A stretch of 64,000 nt of DNA, taken from NCBI GenBank assembly GCA_038503035.1, contig JAVSML010024569.1, forward strand, positions 62,001 to 126,000. The letters are read 5' to 3'. The stretch's first letter is position 1; each line of letters starts with the position of its first letter. Shown here piece by piece: positions 34,731-47,106 of this stretch. The stretch comes from Crocodylus rhombifer (taxonomy: Eukaryota > Chordata > Crocodylia > Crocodylidae). The notes beneath the pieces were generated by a model, which was given only the letters and a program-made list of their open reading frames with translations, was not told the DNA's origin and made no database searches. The translations under genes and the position numbers were made by a program.

Positions 34731-36108
34731 CTCCTTGATTTTTTGCTATATGCCTTCCCTGTACTCATTGTAACTATTATACTCAGTACAAAACAGCTTT
34801 TCCACCAGCTAGTGGCAAGACATTTTTAAAATACCTATTGCAGGACACCCACTTGGAATAGCTGGTTATGTCCATGCCATACTGCAGAGTAAAATTCAGA
34901 GTAAATTACTCTGTAGTAATCAAATTGTATGCCCCACCAATGGTCAAAACTTTGAGCTGTGTCAAAGAAAGATGTTGCCTATATTTGAAAACCTCAACAG
35001 TTCTGACAAATAATTATTTATATAATATGATCTCACTTTAACAGAGCATGAAAAATCAGACATCCAAATATAGGCCCTGCTGTATAAGCGATTAGTTTCC
35101 TAAGATTTTAATTGGAACTTGTTGGCGCAGACTCGATTCATTGCATGCGCCGCATTAACTAAAGCTCATTCAATGAGCTTTAGATAAAATGTCTCTGCTG
35201 CCATTCTGAAGTGCAGGACACTGAATACATGAGATGCTACAGAAGCTTTAATTAGAACAACTCTGGAGAGCTGCTCAAATTAAAGTCCTCCCCTCTGCTC
35301 ACCCCAGAGCACATGTAAAGATGCCCCAAGAGATCTGTTCTGTTCTACACTCTGTTACTGAGTTGTATCATTTAGCAACTCACAAAGCTGTTCCTTCGAC
35401 TTAGCACATGGCATCTCGATTGCACTGAAGTCAATGAGGGTTTTGCCATGATCTTCAATAGGAGTAGTTCATCTTCCAATTGTAAAAAATAAATGTTATG
35501 CTACTTACCCAACTGTGTTCTATGCTTTGAGATTTACAGATGGGAAAAGTATAATTCTTTATTCACTATAATGGCATGAACTAATATAATAATATAAACA
35601 AGGTGACAGAGGAGGGGAATTACTCCTCTTGGAAGGAACAGTACAAGTCCAACCTCAGTATTTAAAAATGGATAACTGGGCTTTTTGAACATGAGTGCAT
35701 TTCATGCACCGTGAATTCAAGTGCCAAGATGGTAGTTTCTAATCAGGTAGTCAGGACAGCAACTTGTTAGATAGCTCATTTCCATCTCTGTATCCAAGCA
35801 CAGGGACAGTAGCTAGGATTGTTTTTACATTATTTTTAAGACTGAAAGCTCTTTGAGGAAGGGCCTGTTCTTCAAAGCCCAGATCAAAGCCTCAAGATAT
35901 TACCGTGTTGCTAATAAGAGTAATACACAAAATTTCTTCCAATGGTAGCCCTTTATATCCTGTAGTACACCTAGAACCATAGTAAGCACTATATAACTAA
36001 TATAAGATGGAATCAATCTAGAGTGAAAATTGGTGAGAGATCAACTTGGCAGTTCAAATTAAGTGATTTATGCAACGGGGCTCAATTAGCTTTTGCTTTG
36101 TCTTCCTT
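34731..36108. other. unassigned DNA with a possible short DNA element
   Basis: No gene seen. The stretch 35075-35330 may be a degenerate TIR element: it starts taggccctgctgtataagcg and its right end reads gagcacatgtaaagatgcccc minus the last base in reverse. The match is too weak to call. Confidence 0.45.
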
Positions 36109-36419
36109 GGATACATTTATACATGAAGTTAATACACCTGAATTTTCTAGATAGAAAATTCAGGCTTCATGTCAGAAGCAAACTGTGCCTGACAAGAGCA
36201 GCCTAGTCCAGGGCTGCTTCTGCCATGGTCTGGCCCCCTGCAGCAGCCAGGGAGATTTCCAGGCTCCCCCAGGTGTGAACCCCAAGCTAGCAGGGAGCAT
36301 AGGGTTAGGTCCAGGGGGTAGGGGGAGCTGATCCAGCTCCAGAGGCAACTCTCTTCCAGCCCCACAGACACTAATTAGATTAGTTTAATGTGCATTAAAA
36401 CATCTTGCATAGCTGTGTC
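36109..36419. mobile_element. 311-bp non-autonomous TIR element
   Basis: The left end ggatacatttatacatgaag is mirrored by the right end, whose reverse complement reads gacacagctatgcaagatg; similarity continues into ttaatacacc against ttaatgcaca. The interior is GC-rich and non-coding. The flanks tcttcctt (36101-36108) and tcttgatt (36420-36427) match at 6 of 8 positions and may be an old 8-bp duplication. Superfamily not determined. Confidence 0.6.
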
Positions 36420-37733
36420 TCTTGATTACCATTTTTAAATGCATCCTGGGCCAGCTGCTTAGCTAGAACCATCTTCTTACAGACACCAGTGCCCCAGAAG
36501 AACATGCCATTATTCCCAATGACAGGACAATCATTGTACGCTAAGAAATGCTGTAACAATGTTCTGCCAGAGGGAACACGGCATGAAAATATTCTGCTTG
36601 TGCATAGCAGAAATAATGTGCGTGCCTGCCAGTTTTGTATATGCTATAAACACTTTTATGGCTACCTTCTTCCCCTCACTATAATTAAAGCTTTGCCAGA
36701 ATTTTTTTTTTAATATAGGAGAGAGCAGCTTTTGGAGCTTTATTGTTCTCAAGTCATGTAGGCCCAAGTTGTGGCTTCCTAGTATCAGAGTGTTGCTGAG
36801 AAAACACAGATCCCAACATGAAATGCTTATTATTCAAAGCTTGTGATAGGTCCTTCCTGTCATAAATGCCCAACTGGATAGTTTTTGCTATAAATAGAGG
36901 AAGCCAGTCCCCTTTAAAAAATGAAGTCCAGAGGAGTGTGTTTCAAGACATTTTCTAATAGCTTAATATGATCAGAATTGTGCACAAGGCTCTTTTCTTA
37001 CGTTTAGCCTTCCAAAGAAAGCTGAGAGTCCTTGCACTGTTAAAGTCCTCTCATCAGCACAGAAGGCAAACTGCTCATTTTGCTTAGGGGCCTTCAATGA
37101 AATAATATCAGTATCTAAATGTATCTGGTTTTGTTCTTTCACAGTCCCACAAAAAGGTGAAGGGAAAAAAAAAGGAGAGCTGGCATACCAGTACACACAC
37201 TTCAGTAAATTTGGATTTAGGATTGGTTAACTGACATAGCATAACAGAGATTAGAGTCAAAGAGATGATCCCCTATTGTAGTCAGAGCAAAATTCACCAA
37301 ATCTAACAGGAGTTGCATATAAGCAAACCCAAGAACCTCTGAACACGCTTTACTGCATGGCTGACTCTGGCTACTATGGTCATTCTAGCCAGCCCTGTAG
37401 CTCTTCTGATGTAACAAGTCTTTTTCCAAATCCTATTTCTAACTTCTCTCTGATCTCCCAGATGTCTTTTTTGATAAGTTAATAATTGTCCATTTATATT
37501 TTCTATTTTTAAAGCTCCCATTAAACATGTCACATACCCGGTGATAAACTTGTCTTTTTTTTAAAAAACTTACCAAATTACTTTTCAAATACAAACCCTG
37601 ATCTTGGGGCAGCTCATCATTAACTTTGCCCTTTAGGTGATTGGTGTCATTTTTTTTTAACCCAGCTTTTTTGTTTTCTGTGACTTGAGGGTTAAAAACA
37701 AAACAAAACACCTAATGCTGATCCATATGTAGG
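36420..37733. other. unassigned AT-rich DNA
   Basis: No gene seen. The last five bases, gtagg (37729-37733), are the left target duplication of the next LTR. Confidence 0.55.
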
Positions 37734-37879
37734 TGTGAGGGGGCCAGGACCACAGGGGACCTGGCCCGAGGGAGGAAGCCCAGGGTTCCATCCAGCTTCC
37801 GGGACCCGATCCGGAAGTCTGGTTGGGACTTTGGAGTTTCCTGGAACGTAAGCCGGGCCGGCGTGGGACCGGCCCGGGC

Positions 37880-37889
37880 AAATAAAAGG
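37880..37889 (+). promoter_or_regulatory. TATA-like box of the GTAGG-flanked LTR
   Basis: aaataaaagg follows a GGCCCGGGC stretch, resembling the GGGCCC-TTATAAA arrangement in the LTR at 14.9 kb. The same text contains aataaa, so it could instead act as a polyadenylation signal. Confidence 0.45.
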
Positions 37890-37957
37890 AGCACCCCTAC
37901 CCCGGGCAGAAGAGGACGGAGGCTCCGGCGGGAGCCCGACCCAGGAGCAGCAGAGCG

Positions 37958-38165
37958 GGGAGCGGCGCGAGGGACGCCGGCTGCAGAGGAGTCAGCGGCG
38001 GCAGACCCAGGGTCAGCGAAGCAGGGAGCGGCGCGAGAGACGCCGACTGCAGCGGAGCCAGCGGCGGCAGCTCCAGAAGCAGTGGAGCTGGGAGCGGCGC
38101 GAGAGACGCTGACTGCGGCGGAGCCAGCGGCGGAGGTACCGGTAGCAGCGAAGCCGGGAGGCGCG
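37958..38165 (+). repeat. 66-bp minisatellite inside the LTR
   Basis: Units beginning gggagcggcgcgag start at 37958, 38024 and 38090, exactly 66 bp apart, with a partial fourth unit at about 38156. Because 66 is a multiple of three, any frame open in one unit stays open in all, which explains the long Ala/Glu/Pro-rich frame crossing it. Confidence 0.88.
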
Positions 38166-38875
38166 GAGCCGGTAAGCACAGAACCGGGAGCAGCAGAGCC
38201 GGCGGCAGCAGGGCGGGCAACAGCGGGACCGGAAGCCATGCGGCGAACCCCGGCTGCAGCAGAGTGGACCGCAGCGGAGCCGGGAGCAGCGAGGCATCCC
38301 GCCAAGACACAGGTAGCCAAGGGACCGGTGGCGGTTCCGACGGAGGAACCCGGGAAGGGAACCTCGGCCGGAGGGACCCTCCTCCGGCGGCTGGTGGCCG
38401 GTTGGTCACGGAAGAAGACCCGCGGGCAGGGCGGCGGACTTTGTAGCCACCCCCGGGTCTAGAGACTCAGGCCCGTTAGGGCCGGACAAATCTGGACTAG
38501 AGGAGCCCTCAGTATCAGGGACACTAGGTGCTGGTGGGACTCCGGGGCAGGCCCGTCAGTGGGCGGGTACCCCGCCGGACTATTCCGTCAGCAGGGGCAC
38601 CCCAGCGGGGCCCCATAGCCCGGAGGCTCGGGCGAGGGTGTAGGGGAGGAGGAGCCCTCAGGAATCTATGAATCTATGACCCCTGGACTTTGGAGTCGGG
38701 GTACCCTTTTCCGTGGACCGTCAGCGCCCCGCCCGGGTGAACCCCTTATTCCATCAAGTCGTGGCAGGCGAGATTGGCGGCAGCGCGAGCGGTCCGGCGC
38801 ATACTCCCTTCTCTCCAGGGGCCATTTGGGGAATTGGGGAACTCACTATCGGGTGACCTACCCCAACCCCTCACA

Positions 38876-40095
38876 GTAGGTGAGTCCATTCAGGGCAGCA
38901 CTAGTCAGCAGCTTTTAGCGTGATTGTACCATGAACAATGGGATTTAAAATTCATTCTGGAGTTGCTCTTGCTTCCAATGCTAATGTGAGGCCTTCAGAG
39001 ACTTTACGTTCCCTTATACAATGCTCCAGTCACAGAAGTCAATAGCTTTAGTTTCTGTGGTTTATGCCTTTCTGTTAAGCATAATGGTGTAAATGCAATC
39101 TAGTTCAGCTATACTCATTGCTGAACATCTGAGCCAGGGACAGCAGTTACACATAAACCTGTTTAAGTGATCAGAAACTGGTTGAAACCTATAACAAAAG
39201 ACAAGTTCAATGCACATCAACTAGTTTCAAAATGTCTGTGTAACTTTCCGTGCCTGTCTTTAGTGCCTCGCTTAGGTTTTACGACAGAAGCCATGCTGCC
39301 TTCTGCCTTGCAGGTCAGCAACTTGTCCACAACCCAAACTATGAGGACCACTGAAATGTCTCACTTGCCATGACTTTGATGAAACTTGGAATTTAAAGGA
39401 TGTTGTCTGATTTCCAGTTCAGTGATAATTGACATTCCTGGCTCCTGGTGTGAGAATATAGGGCCCCGTCTCCCCTATAGTCTGGCTACCACCAACCCTT
39501 TGGTTCACAGATATTAAATATGAAGATGCCAACTATGGCCTTCTCTGTCCGTCTCTGACACTGTCAGAAGTTTCTTCATGTTCCAGCCTCCCTCTCTATG
39601 TTATAATACTGTCCACATTTAAGTAATCCAATACTAAAGAAGAACAGGAGCTGCAGCTGCCCCCACTCACGGTTCTGTCACCAATTGCTTCTTTCTTGTT
39701 TTTCAGGCTCGCTGGGACTCCAGGTCAATCCCTCATTGCTCAGATCCCACCAGCCTTGCTCGGGTAAGTGGTGTTATTCCTCAGAATCACATATTGGCTC
39801 CGGCCCTTCTGCTGAAGGCCACAACCAATCATCCCTTTTGATATCTTGGACTTCCAAATGCTGTTGGGAGCCCAGTTCCAGTTCCAGGTGGGTACTGGCC
39901 TGCAGCAGCTTTAAAATTGCTGGAGGAGCCTGGCCAGCCAATTGGTGCCAGCACACATGCACAAAACACATCCGTACCCAAAGCAGCCACTTCTTATTTT
40001 GGGGCATCCGTATCATTGTTGGCTGCCACTGGGAGCGTGTCTGCATCTCCCGTAAGTTTGTAGGCACAGCAGACGCATCTGCCCCAGCACAGGCT
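38876..40095. other. unassigned DNA
   Basis: It begins with the right gtagg duplication of the LTR. No gene or repeat termini seen. Frames at 39685-40152 plus and 39774-40067 minus overlap on opposite strands and have no domain character. Confidence 0.5.
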
Positions 40096-40690
40096 GCATC
40101 TTGGTTGAATATAGTATCAGACTTAACTGATTTAGGTCAGACCAGTTTATGAAATTCCTGTCCTTGACCTCTTCCTGGTTTAAGTTAAATCAGAATCCCC
40201 AGCATGCTTTCCAGCTCTGGGCTGGGCTGAGTTGTGCTGTCTTCTCAAGCAGATAAAGGTTGGGGGAGGCAGATTCTGGAGCCAGAGAGGGGGCGTTAAA
40301 TCCTCCTTTCCCAAGTTAAAACCTTCCTTTCCCCAAGTACAGAGCTTCCCTGCTCTGCTAAACTTACTGAAAGTTACTGCTGGCTGTGACGGTGAACTAC
40401 AAATCCCAGAGGCACCCGGAAGCAGGAACAGGAAGTGATGAGCAACCCTGTAGAATCCTGCTGTTGTGATGCTGGACTGCAGATCCCAGAGATCTCAAGT
40501 GTAGCAGGAAGAAAAGTGCCAGAGAGCCATGCTCTAGCACCCTCCCTTGCCTCTGACCTGAGCCACTGCAGGCATGTGGCTGCATTTCCTGAATCAAAGA
40601 TAAATGGGTATCCAATTGTTTCTCAGTTAGACTAACCTGCAAAAAATGGAAATCCATTCAGCTTTGGGCCATTTGACTATCTGTATTTAG
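40096..40690 (-). repeat. repeat family X, copy A (uninterrupted)
   Basis: This shares a series of phrases, in inverted order, with copies B and C at 54.6-56.5 kb: tcagacttaactgatttagg here is the reverse complement of the cctaaatcagttaagtctga phrase in C. The acaaatcccaga and gcaggaacaggaagtgatga text and the gttagactaacctgcaaa text also recur inverted. No coding potential. At 40106-40120 it shows the uninterrupted version of the site where copy C carries an 805-bp insertion. Family identity is unknown; edges are set by where similarity fades. Confidence 0.7.
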
Positions 40691-42755
40691 TCCTGGGGTT
40701 CTTGGGTAAGGTGCCAACAGGTTGGAAATCTCTGCTGTATAATATCTCAGGTGAAGATTGTGAAGGGGAGAACTCTAATGGTATTTTCAAAAAAAAAAAA
40801 AAAAAGACAGATTCACTACCTTCTCTATAACTTAGCATTCAGCACAGAATTACTAGATGATTGTTTCCTGCTTCTTGAAGAGACGACCTTAGTCTTCTCA
40901 GTAATTATAACATTGTGGACTGCATGCATCATTTCTTTCTATAGAAATTGCACTTGTGTGAGATAAGTAACTTCTTCTTTCCTAGCAATAGTGTTATCCT
41001 CTGAGTACATATTCAATAAATTAAAAATAAATGCTACAATGACCTGATTTGGCTTCAGCAGACCTTCTGTAATGCCTAGCCTGAGGGAGGAATGTACCTT
41101 TAAGCTTTTCCATAACAACTATGTCAGAGAGTTAATTATCTACAGATATGGTATATTTAAAAAACACAGTGGGGGGGGGAGGGGCTGATTTCAAAATTTT
41201 GAAACAGACTTTAAAATGTGTCTATGATTGAGTCTGGTTCATACCTCTGCTTAAGTGGTCAAAAGTACACAGGAGGGAAGTATGAACAGTGACTCCAACA
41301 ACTTATCAACCTATATATTTCATATGGGTGTGACCCAAGGAAACTGCATATCCCACAGAGAATAGAAGTTAACTACACAGTCGCATGCATACTCAGGCAG
41401 GCACTATTTGTATCTTCTTAGAAGGGTAAACCACACTTCCCTCATTCTCACTGCAGAATATGATCAAGTGTGAAGTCTCTGAAGAAAATGGTATTGACAC
41501 CTGTACTTTTTTTGCAGCTCTTGCTTTTGTACTATAAATAATGAAACAAGAACTGTCTGGTGAACCTGAGCAGCTATTCATTTAGAATGTGCTACTGCTG
41601 TGTCTTCTCCTTAGGTACTCTGTTTAGCACAGTTATGTTCAAAGATGGGTTTGAATTGCAGTCTTTGTTCTGATAACAGGCCAGCTACAAACTCTGAGAG
41701 TTACCTCTGAAAAATGGTTCAAACTTAAACCCCATCTTATTAAACATTCAAAACTAGTTCTGGTCTGCAGCCAAATTTTGCACCTGGGACCTAATTTGGA
41801 GTCATTAAATACCAGTAAATCTAGGCCAACCAACCCACTGCATGATTGGTTAACTGAGATAGCTGGAAGACCTACAGTGATCATTCAAAGCTCTGGACTT
41901 AAGCAGAATGAAAATGAGGACAGATTTTAACAACTATGTCAGATTTTAACCACTGAGCCCTGTTTTCAAACTTGGGCATCTAGTTCCATATTTAAGCAGT
42001 TGTTTCAGTAGAGAGGTTTCTAGAAGCAGAGAGCAGCAGTAATACAGGTATGCAAGTCTGTATATTACCTCAAATAAACACTGAAATCTAAATATGGGCA
42101 CTGAGGCTTTTATTTGAGTGCCTAACAGAGGCCTGGATTCAAAAATTCTACCTGTAGCCTTGTGTTTCCCCATCTCACAACTAACAGCTAGGCAGCAAAA
42201 AGTCACCTGCTCATTGTACCCATTCAAATTTGTTATATGAATACACATGCAAACTGATGAACATGGATTAACAGAAGACTCAACAAGGAATCATATGATT
42301 ATTTTTGGAAGATGGTTGCCAAAGTCCCGACAGCATGATTTTATCCAAGTATACAGCAATTTTAAATGGTACACATTTTACATGAAAGAAAAGGATAAGA
42401 TTGAAATAAATAAAGTTGAGATTTTCTAAAAAGATTTGGATAACCAATTTATAGGCATTTTAATGGCATTGTAACATCCAAATCTTTTGTGCAACTTTAA
42501 AAGCCTCAGCCTAAATCGTCTCAATATTACTCCATCTTTACTGTCTCATGCTAATGCTTAAAGCTCTTAAAAATAAGGTCCATGATGGAACTCAGTTTTC
42601 AGAAAAATCACCATTTGACTGCTTCTGCTATGACATTTATTGTGCAAGTCTGTCTTTCTTTCCCCTACCTGTCAATAGAGCAACTTGAACAACAAACCTG
42701 TAAAGTCAATCAATTTCCAAGCAATACTGCCTTGGTCTGGCTGATACAACTGACA
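40691..42755. other. unassigned DNA with a 17-A run
   Basis: No gene seen. A run of 17 A occurs at 40789-40805 without a recognisable retroposed body upstream, so I leave it as a homopolymer. Confidence 0.5.
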
Positions 42756-42815
42756 TAGTCATAGAATCTTATGATGACTGGAGAAGACCTCTTGAATTAT
42801 CTGATATATAACACT
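42756..42815 (-). mobile_element. possible ancient CR1-like 3' tail
   Basis: The text catagtcatagaatcttatg followed by gactggagaagacctcttga resembles an inverted CR1-type tail (tail repeats, then the contact phrase near the 3' end). It is short and diverged. Confidence 0.35.
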
Positions 42816-42839
42816 TCTTCAAACAGAAGAAATTATGGG

Positions 42840-43420
42840 TGCAGACAGAAGTGCAGCTCCCCACTGTAACTGAGAATGCTTTGCATGGAAGCGTTCTGAC
42901 TTACCACAGTCCTCTAGACAAAACAGAAGGACATTGTTGGGTCTCAAGCCTGCAGCCAGTTTCCCGTAGCAATGGACCCACCTCCCTGCCAGCCCCAGCT
43001 GTTTTCAGAATGGGAAGGGAGAAAAGGAGCAGAGGGAGCTTATTCTAGAGGGTCCTCAGCCAGCACTGGAGGGTGGGATGGGTGAATTGGAGCCCCCCCC
43101 CCCCAACCACCTTGAGGGAGCTCCAATACACCTGGCTTACCCCCCAGCAGTGGCTGAAAAAACCCTAGACCAAACTCCCTCTGCTCCCTTCCCCCTCCCA
43201 TTCTGAAAACAGTGACAGGCTGGAAGGAAGCACAGACAGAAGTTACAACAGACACTATGTTTTGAAATGTCCTCATCTGAACCTTTATGCAACAAGGGTT
43301 CAGATTTTCACCCAATCAGCCATTTTTTAAGTGGTCCTCAGCCATGCGCTTGTTTGGTCACAACTATAGACCGCTTTCTGTGGCCAGATCAGGCAAAAAT
43401 TGTCACTTCTGTCTGTGTTC
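42840..43420. mobile_element. palindromic (foldback) non-autonomous element
   Basis: The outer ends tgcagacagaagtgcag and cacttctgtctgtgttc are inverted repeats. A second, long inverted pair lies inside: 42985-43072 (with gttttcagaatgggaaggg and gcagagggag) against 43137-43222 (ctccctctgctccc and cattctgaaaac). The centre holds a run of 13 C interrupted by nothing but its flanks near 43096-43103. There is no open frame of interest. Foldback structure suggests a MITE-like DNA element; superfamily unknown and no clear TSD. Confidence 0.6.
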
Positions 43421-44635
43421 TGTATTACCTATTCTAGCTAACCTTTCCTAAAAGCTGCCTAGTGATACAACTTAACTAGGCATCCCTCACCACTCTTCTA
43501 CTGTTACCAAAGCTTTCACACGAATTTCAAAGATTAAATGGATCTTTATTACATTCAGTTTTGGAGAGATTTGTAGCTGATGGTCCTGGAGACCAAAGTT
43601 CTCTATTTATCTGCAGGCCATGTACAATGCATCGGAGCAAGCATCTCCATCCCCCAACTCAATTATTGCCTGGAAGAATCATCAACAATGCAAGATCTGT
43701 AGTGACTCTGTCTAAATTCTTTCATTTTCCTCTATGCAGAGGTTGGCAGGGAGGTTTAAATTAGCAATCTATATGGGATTCTTTTTCCCCAGCTCCAGTT
43801 CCTTGTTCTTTGTTTTAACCCGAGTGTGATGGAAACCATCTCCCTCACAGATTATACCTTCTTCTCATTTGATCCTCCCTCCATCTCATTTGGTATTTCT
43901 TTTCAGAGTGTGAAAACCAAAACTGAATGCAGCAATGTGGATGTGCTCTTCTCAGTCCAGTGAAGAGCAGTAATATAACCTCTTTGCCCTGAAAGAAATT
44001 GCTGTATATTTGTGTCCTAGGATGCAACTGGCCTTTTTATGCCATGCCATTGAACTGAGAACTCAGCTGTTTGAATGGTAATTGCTCTTTTTTCTTCTTC
44101 CTGGCTACTTTCTGAAATAATACCTAATCTATTTGGGTTTTGTATTTACACTTTTCATGGCAGCATTCAATTTAACTATTTCTTACAAAATCTATATTTG
44201 TCTTCCCTAAGGGTGAATAAAATTCATCCTTGTGTAGATCATCTGTGTGCACAAGGCCTGTGCACATATCAAGTCCCACTTATTCCCATCTTCCCTTAAT
44301 AATCTTACATTAAAACCTATTTTACACCATCTAGTCTTGTGCACATACCTTGCATCTTATATTTGGACCATGAATATCACTTATCAATGATCATTTTATC
44401 AATATCACTTATCCTTGAGATGATTAATGGATATATTGAATAATATAGATCACAACACTGATTGCCATGGAACCTTGATTGATAAGTCCTGCCATTAATT
44501 TGTTGTTTCCTAACTGGGGAGCCAGTTTTGTTCTGCTTTTTTTTCCACATCTATCTTCTTATACTTTTGGGGCAATCATTTTGTAGTCTCTGAGCTGTTT
44601 GTGCTGTAATTTTTCAAGCAGGCCTACTGAACTTA
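43421..44635. other. unassigned DNA
   Basis: No gene, RNA gene or repeat termini recognised. Confidence 0.55.
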
Positions 44636-45248
44636 GGGGGCTCATGTACACACCATGATTTTTGCCCTTTCATGTGCTGCAACTGTTTGCGTGAGTGGGA
44701 TTTCCTGACACTTTAAAAATCTTTCTTGTGCATTAAGCTAAAACTCCTCAAGTGTAGTTTAGTTTGGTTCACTGGGAAATAAAATGTCACATCCATGGAT
44801 TCATTGCATGCAAACATACAAGGCACTCAGATGTGTAATGAGTCTCCTTGTCCACTGGATGGTGCTGCAACTTTTTGTAGTTCACCCCTTTGAATTGCTT
44901 TTGCTTTCAAATTGTTTCCACTTCCTTTTTCTTGTGTGGTTCTTGTGTGGAAGCTTACTGCTTCCACAGCTGCATGAGAGGGCATGGACACAGGGGGAGT
45001 GGGGGGGCTCCACACTGGAGGGGGGCAGCACTGGACAGTTCCACTCTCCTGTGGTACTGGCCAGGGATCCAGCTTAATTCATCTGAAAACCTAGTGCGTG
45101 TAAACACAGATGAGATGTTCCAAGGGTTAACTCATTTGAAAACTTAGTATGTGTAAACACAGATGCAACACTCCAAATAAACAAGTTCAAATTTTATAAA
45201 GCTGTTTAATTTAATAAGGATTAAAACCCACGGTGTGTACAGGGGCCC
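44636..45248. mobile_element. TIR DNA element of about 0.6 kb
   Basis: The left end gggggctcatgtacacacc and the reverse complement of the right end, gggcccctgtacacaccg, match over most of 19 bases and continue with gatttttgccc against gggttttaatcc. No transposase frame and no clear target duplication. A 53-bp tandem duplication lies near its right end. Confidence 0.65.
45079..45175 (+). repeat. 53-bp tandem duplication
   Basis: tcatctgaaaacctagtgcg at 45079 and tcatttgaaaacttagtatg at 45132 start two similar units 53 bp apart; both contain tgtaaacacagatg. It lies inside the TIR element. Confidence 0.8.
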
Positions 45249-45599
45249 AGGGTATTCACCACACTTCCCTCAGTCCCCCAGGCTATTTGTACAAAAAAAA
45301 AAATTGAGTTATTTTGGCACAATCTGTTTCACAAATCCACGCTGGCTATAAATCAGCAGGATTCTCTCTCCATAGGTTTATAAATAGATTTTTTTTGTCA
45401 TGAAACAGCCCTTGTGAATCCTCTCAGGAATTCCAGAGAATGACCCAGATGGCAGAAATGTTCTTCTCTGAGACTTGCAGTAAAACCAATTTAAAACTAA
45501 TTCAAGCAGCCAAATCAAACAAACACATAAATCTTTAAGGGTCCTGCCCTTAGGCTACATCTTAATAATATTAAAATCTTTATATAGAATTGTAATATC
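45249..45599. other. unassigned AT-rich DNA
   Basis: No gene or repeat recognised; contains a run of ten A near 45293. Confidence 0.5.
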
Positions 45600-46010
45600 A
45601 TTCCAGATTCTGGCTACCCTTACTGTGAAAAATATCTTCCTAATGTCTAACCTGAATCTAATCTCCACTAGTTTGTACCCATTATTCCTAGTTACTCCTA
45701 GAGGTGCCCTGGTAAATAGCGCAACTCCAATTCTCTGTTGTCCTCCCTTGATTTATAGGCGGCTACAAGGTCACCCCTCAGCCATCTCTTGTGAAGGCTC
45801 AAGAGATCCAGATCCCTCAACCTCCCCTTGCAGGGTCTTGCACAGAGACTACTAATCATATGAGTGGCCCTCCTGTGAACCCTCTCCAGATTCTTTGCAT
45901 CCCTCTTGAAGTGTGGTGCCCAAAACTGGACACAGTACTCCAACTGCAGCCTAACCAATGCTGAATAGAGGGGGAGCATCACATGCCTTGATCTGTTGGT
46001 ATACTTTGCC
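45600..46010 (-). mobile_element. CR1 LINE internal fragment (RT C-terminus)
   Basis: On the minus strand the frame reads [26 protein letters not shown] text, then [32 protein letters not shown] and, out of frame, the start of the NSLP block. These match the post-RT region of the two large CR1 copies here. The 3' UTR and tail are missing, so this piece has been cut at both ends. It is diverged and belongs to an older insertion. Confidence 0.88.
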
Positions 46011-47106
46011 ACATGCATCACATATCACATAAATGGGATTGGGAAAGAATTCAGGACTTTTAGCTTTAAAAAAAAAATGCATTCCCCTTTGTTCCCCATT
46101 AGTTATAACAGGAGTATAATACTGGGTCCAGAACAACCACTAAAGATACCTACTAGCAGACATGATATTCCATTCAGAAGTCTGTGGAGACCCACACTGT
46201 AGACACAAGCCAACTTATTATGGGATCAGCCTTGCCCAGTGCATTCAGTCAATCATTTCCAGATAATACACGTCTATTAAATTCTTCAAGGCCAAAAGTA
46301 AAACATAAAACTGTACAAATGAAGTGACAGCAGCAAAACAGCCAGGAGCTTCACTGAGCCCACACACAGCCCCTGAAATGAGCACATACTTTCAAACATG
46401 CACTTTTTGCTCACTTCGCTCGGAGTCCTCACCATAAGTAGAAGGCAAATTTTCCCTGCTTGGCAGTAGCTGGAAAAGAATCAAAGGATAGCCATGACTT
46501 TCTGCAGCAGTGGGTTCAATAGGATTCTTACCTTCCTGCTCACACTTTCACACTTGTGTGCGTGTGGGAGGGAGGGGGACAAGTTAGAGAGGAGAGAAAA
46601 GAGGGGAAACATTATTAGAAACTTTTGCAGACTAAGTGGAAACTACTTGGTAGTTTATTTTCAGGGTAAGAAATTTAGTTTTAATACATTAAAAGTCTCT
46701 TCTCTACTTGTTAAGAAAGAGGAGGTTGAACTCTTGACCTCAGCTCATTGCACATAAGTTGAGGCCAGAGGGACACCATATCCACCAAAATACCACGCGT
46801 CTCTGGATCAGATGCTATCGTTCTATGACCTCCCTGCTCTCTCTAGCAGCTGTGTGGTCTCTAGAATCAATCAGAGAACATATCATGGGTGGAGATTTTC
46901 AAGGACTGAGTTACTTGGCCTCCCTTATTATTTATTGTCTTCACAACTCCACATAGGCATTTTACCAGACAGAAAAAACTGCAAAGCTATCTGCTTCCCC
47001 TCCCCCATCATCCTGAAACAGTATCTCCAACAAGACCCTGTGAAGCCTTTTCCTCCAGATTGTTATTTACATTATAATTGGGCCTAGGTTCCTCTGACAG
47101 AATCCA
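46011..47106. other. unassigned DNA
   Basis: No gene seen. Contains a run of nine A near 46069 and frames without domain character. Confidence 0.5.

Larger units (their letters stand above)
37734..38875 (+). mobile_element. CpG-rich 1142-bp solo LTR, TSD GTAGG
   Basis: It starts TGTGAGGGG and ends CCCCTCACA, a perfect 9-bp terminal inverted repeat, and is flanked by perfect 5-bp repeats gtagg (37729-37733 and 38876-38880). A TATA-like aaataaaagg lies about 147 bp in. The middle is a 66-bp minisatellite. No internal retroelement genes are adjacent, so it is a solo LTR of a Ty3-like element or endogenous retrovirus. Its CpG density is far above that of the neighbourhood, which suggests a young or unmethylated copy. 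The open frames inside (199 codons plus, beginning at a GTG; 202 and 170 codons minus) are a by-product of GC-rich repeats and are not called as genes. Confidence 0.9.

Noticed and set aside
35075..35330. Possible short TIR element
   Set aside because: The two ends match too weakly and no target duplication is visible.
37863..38462. 199-codon Ala/Glu/Pro-rich plus frame and long minus frames in the same place
   Set aside because: They lie within a base-exact solo LTR, begin at a GTG, are low complexity, and stay open because the 66-bp repeat is a multiple of three and GC-rich. Frames are open on both strands.
40789..40805. Poly-A run as the tail of a processed pseudogene or SINE
   Set aside because: No coding or SINE-like body precedes it and no target duplication was seen.
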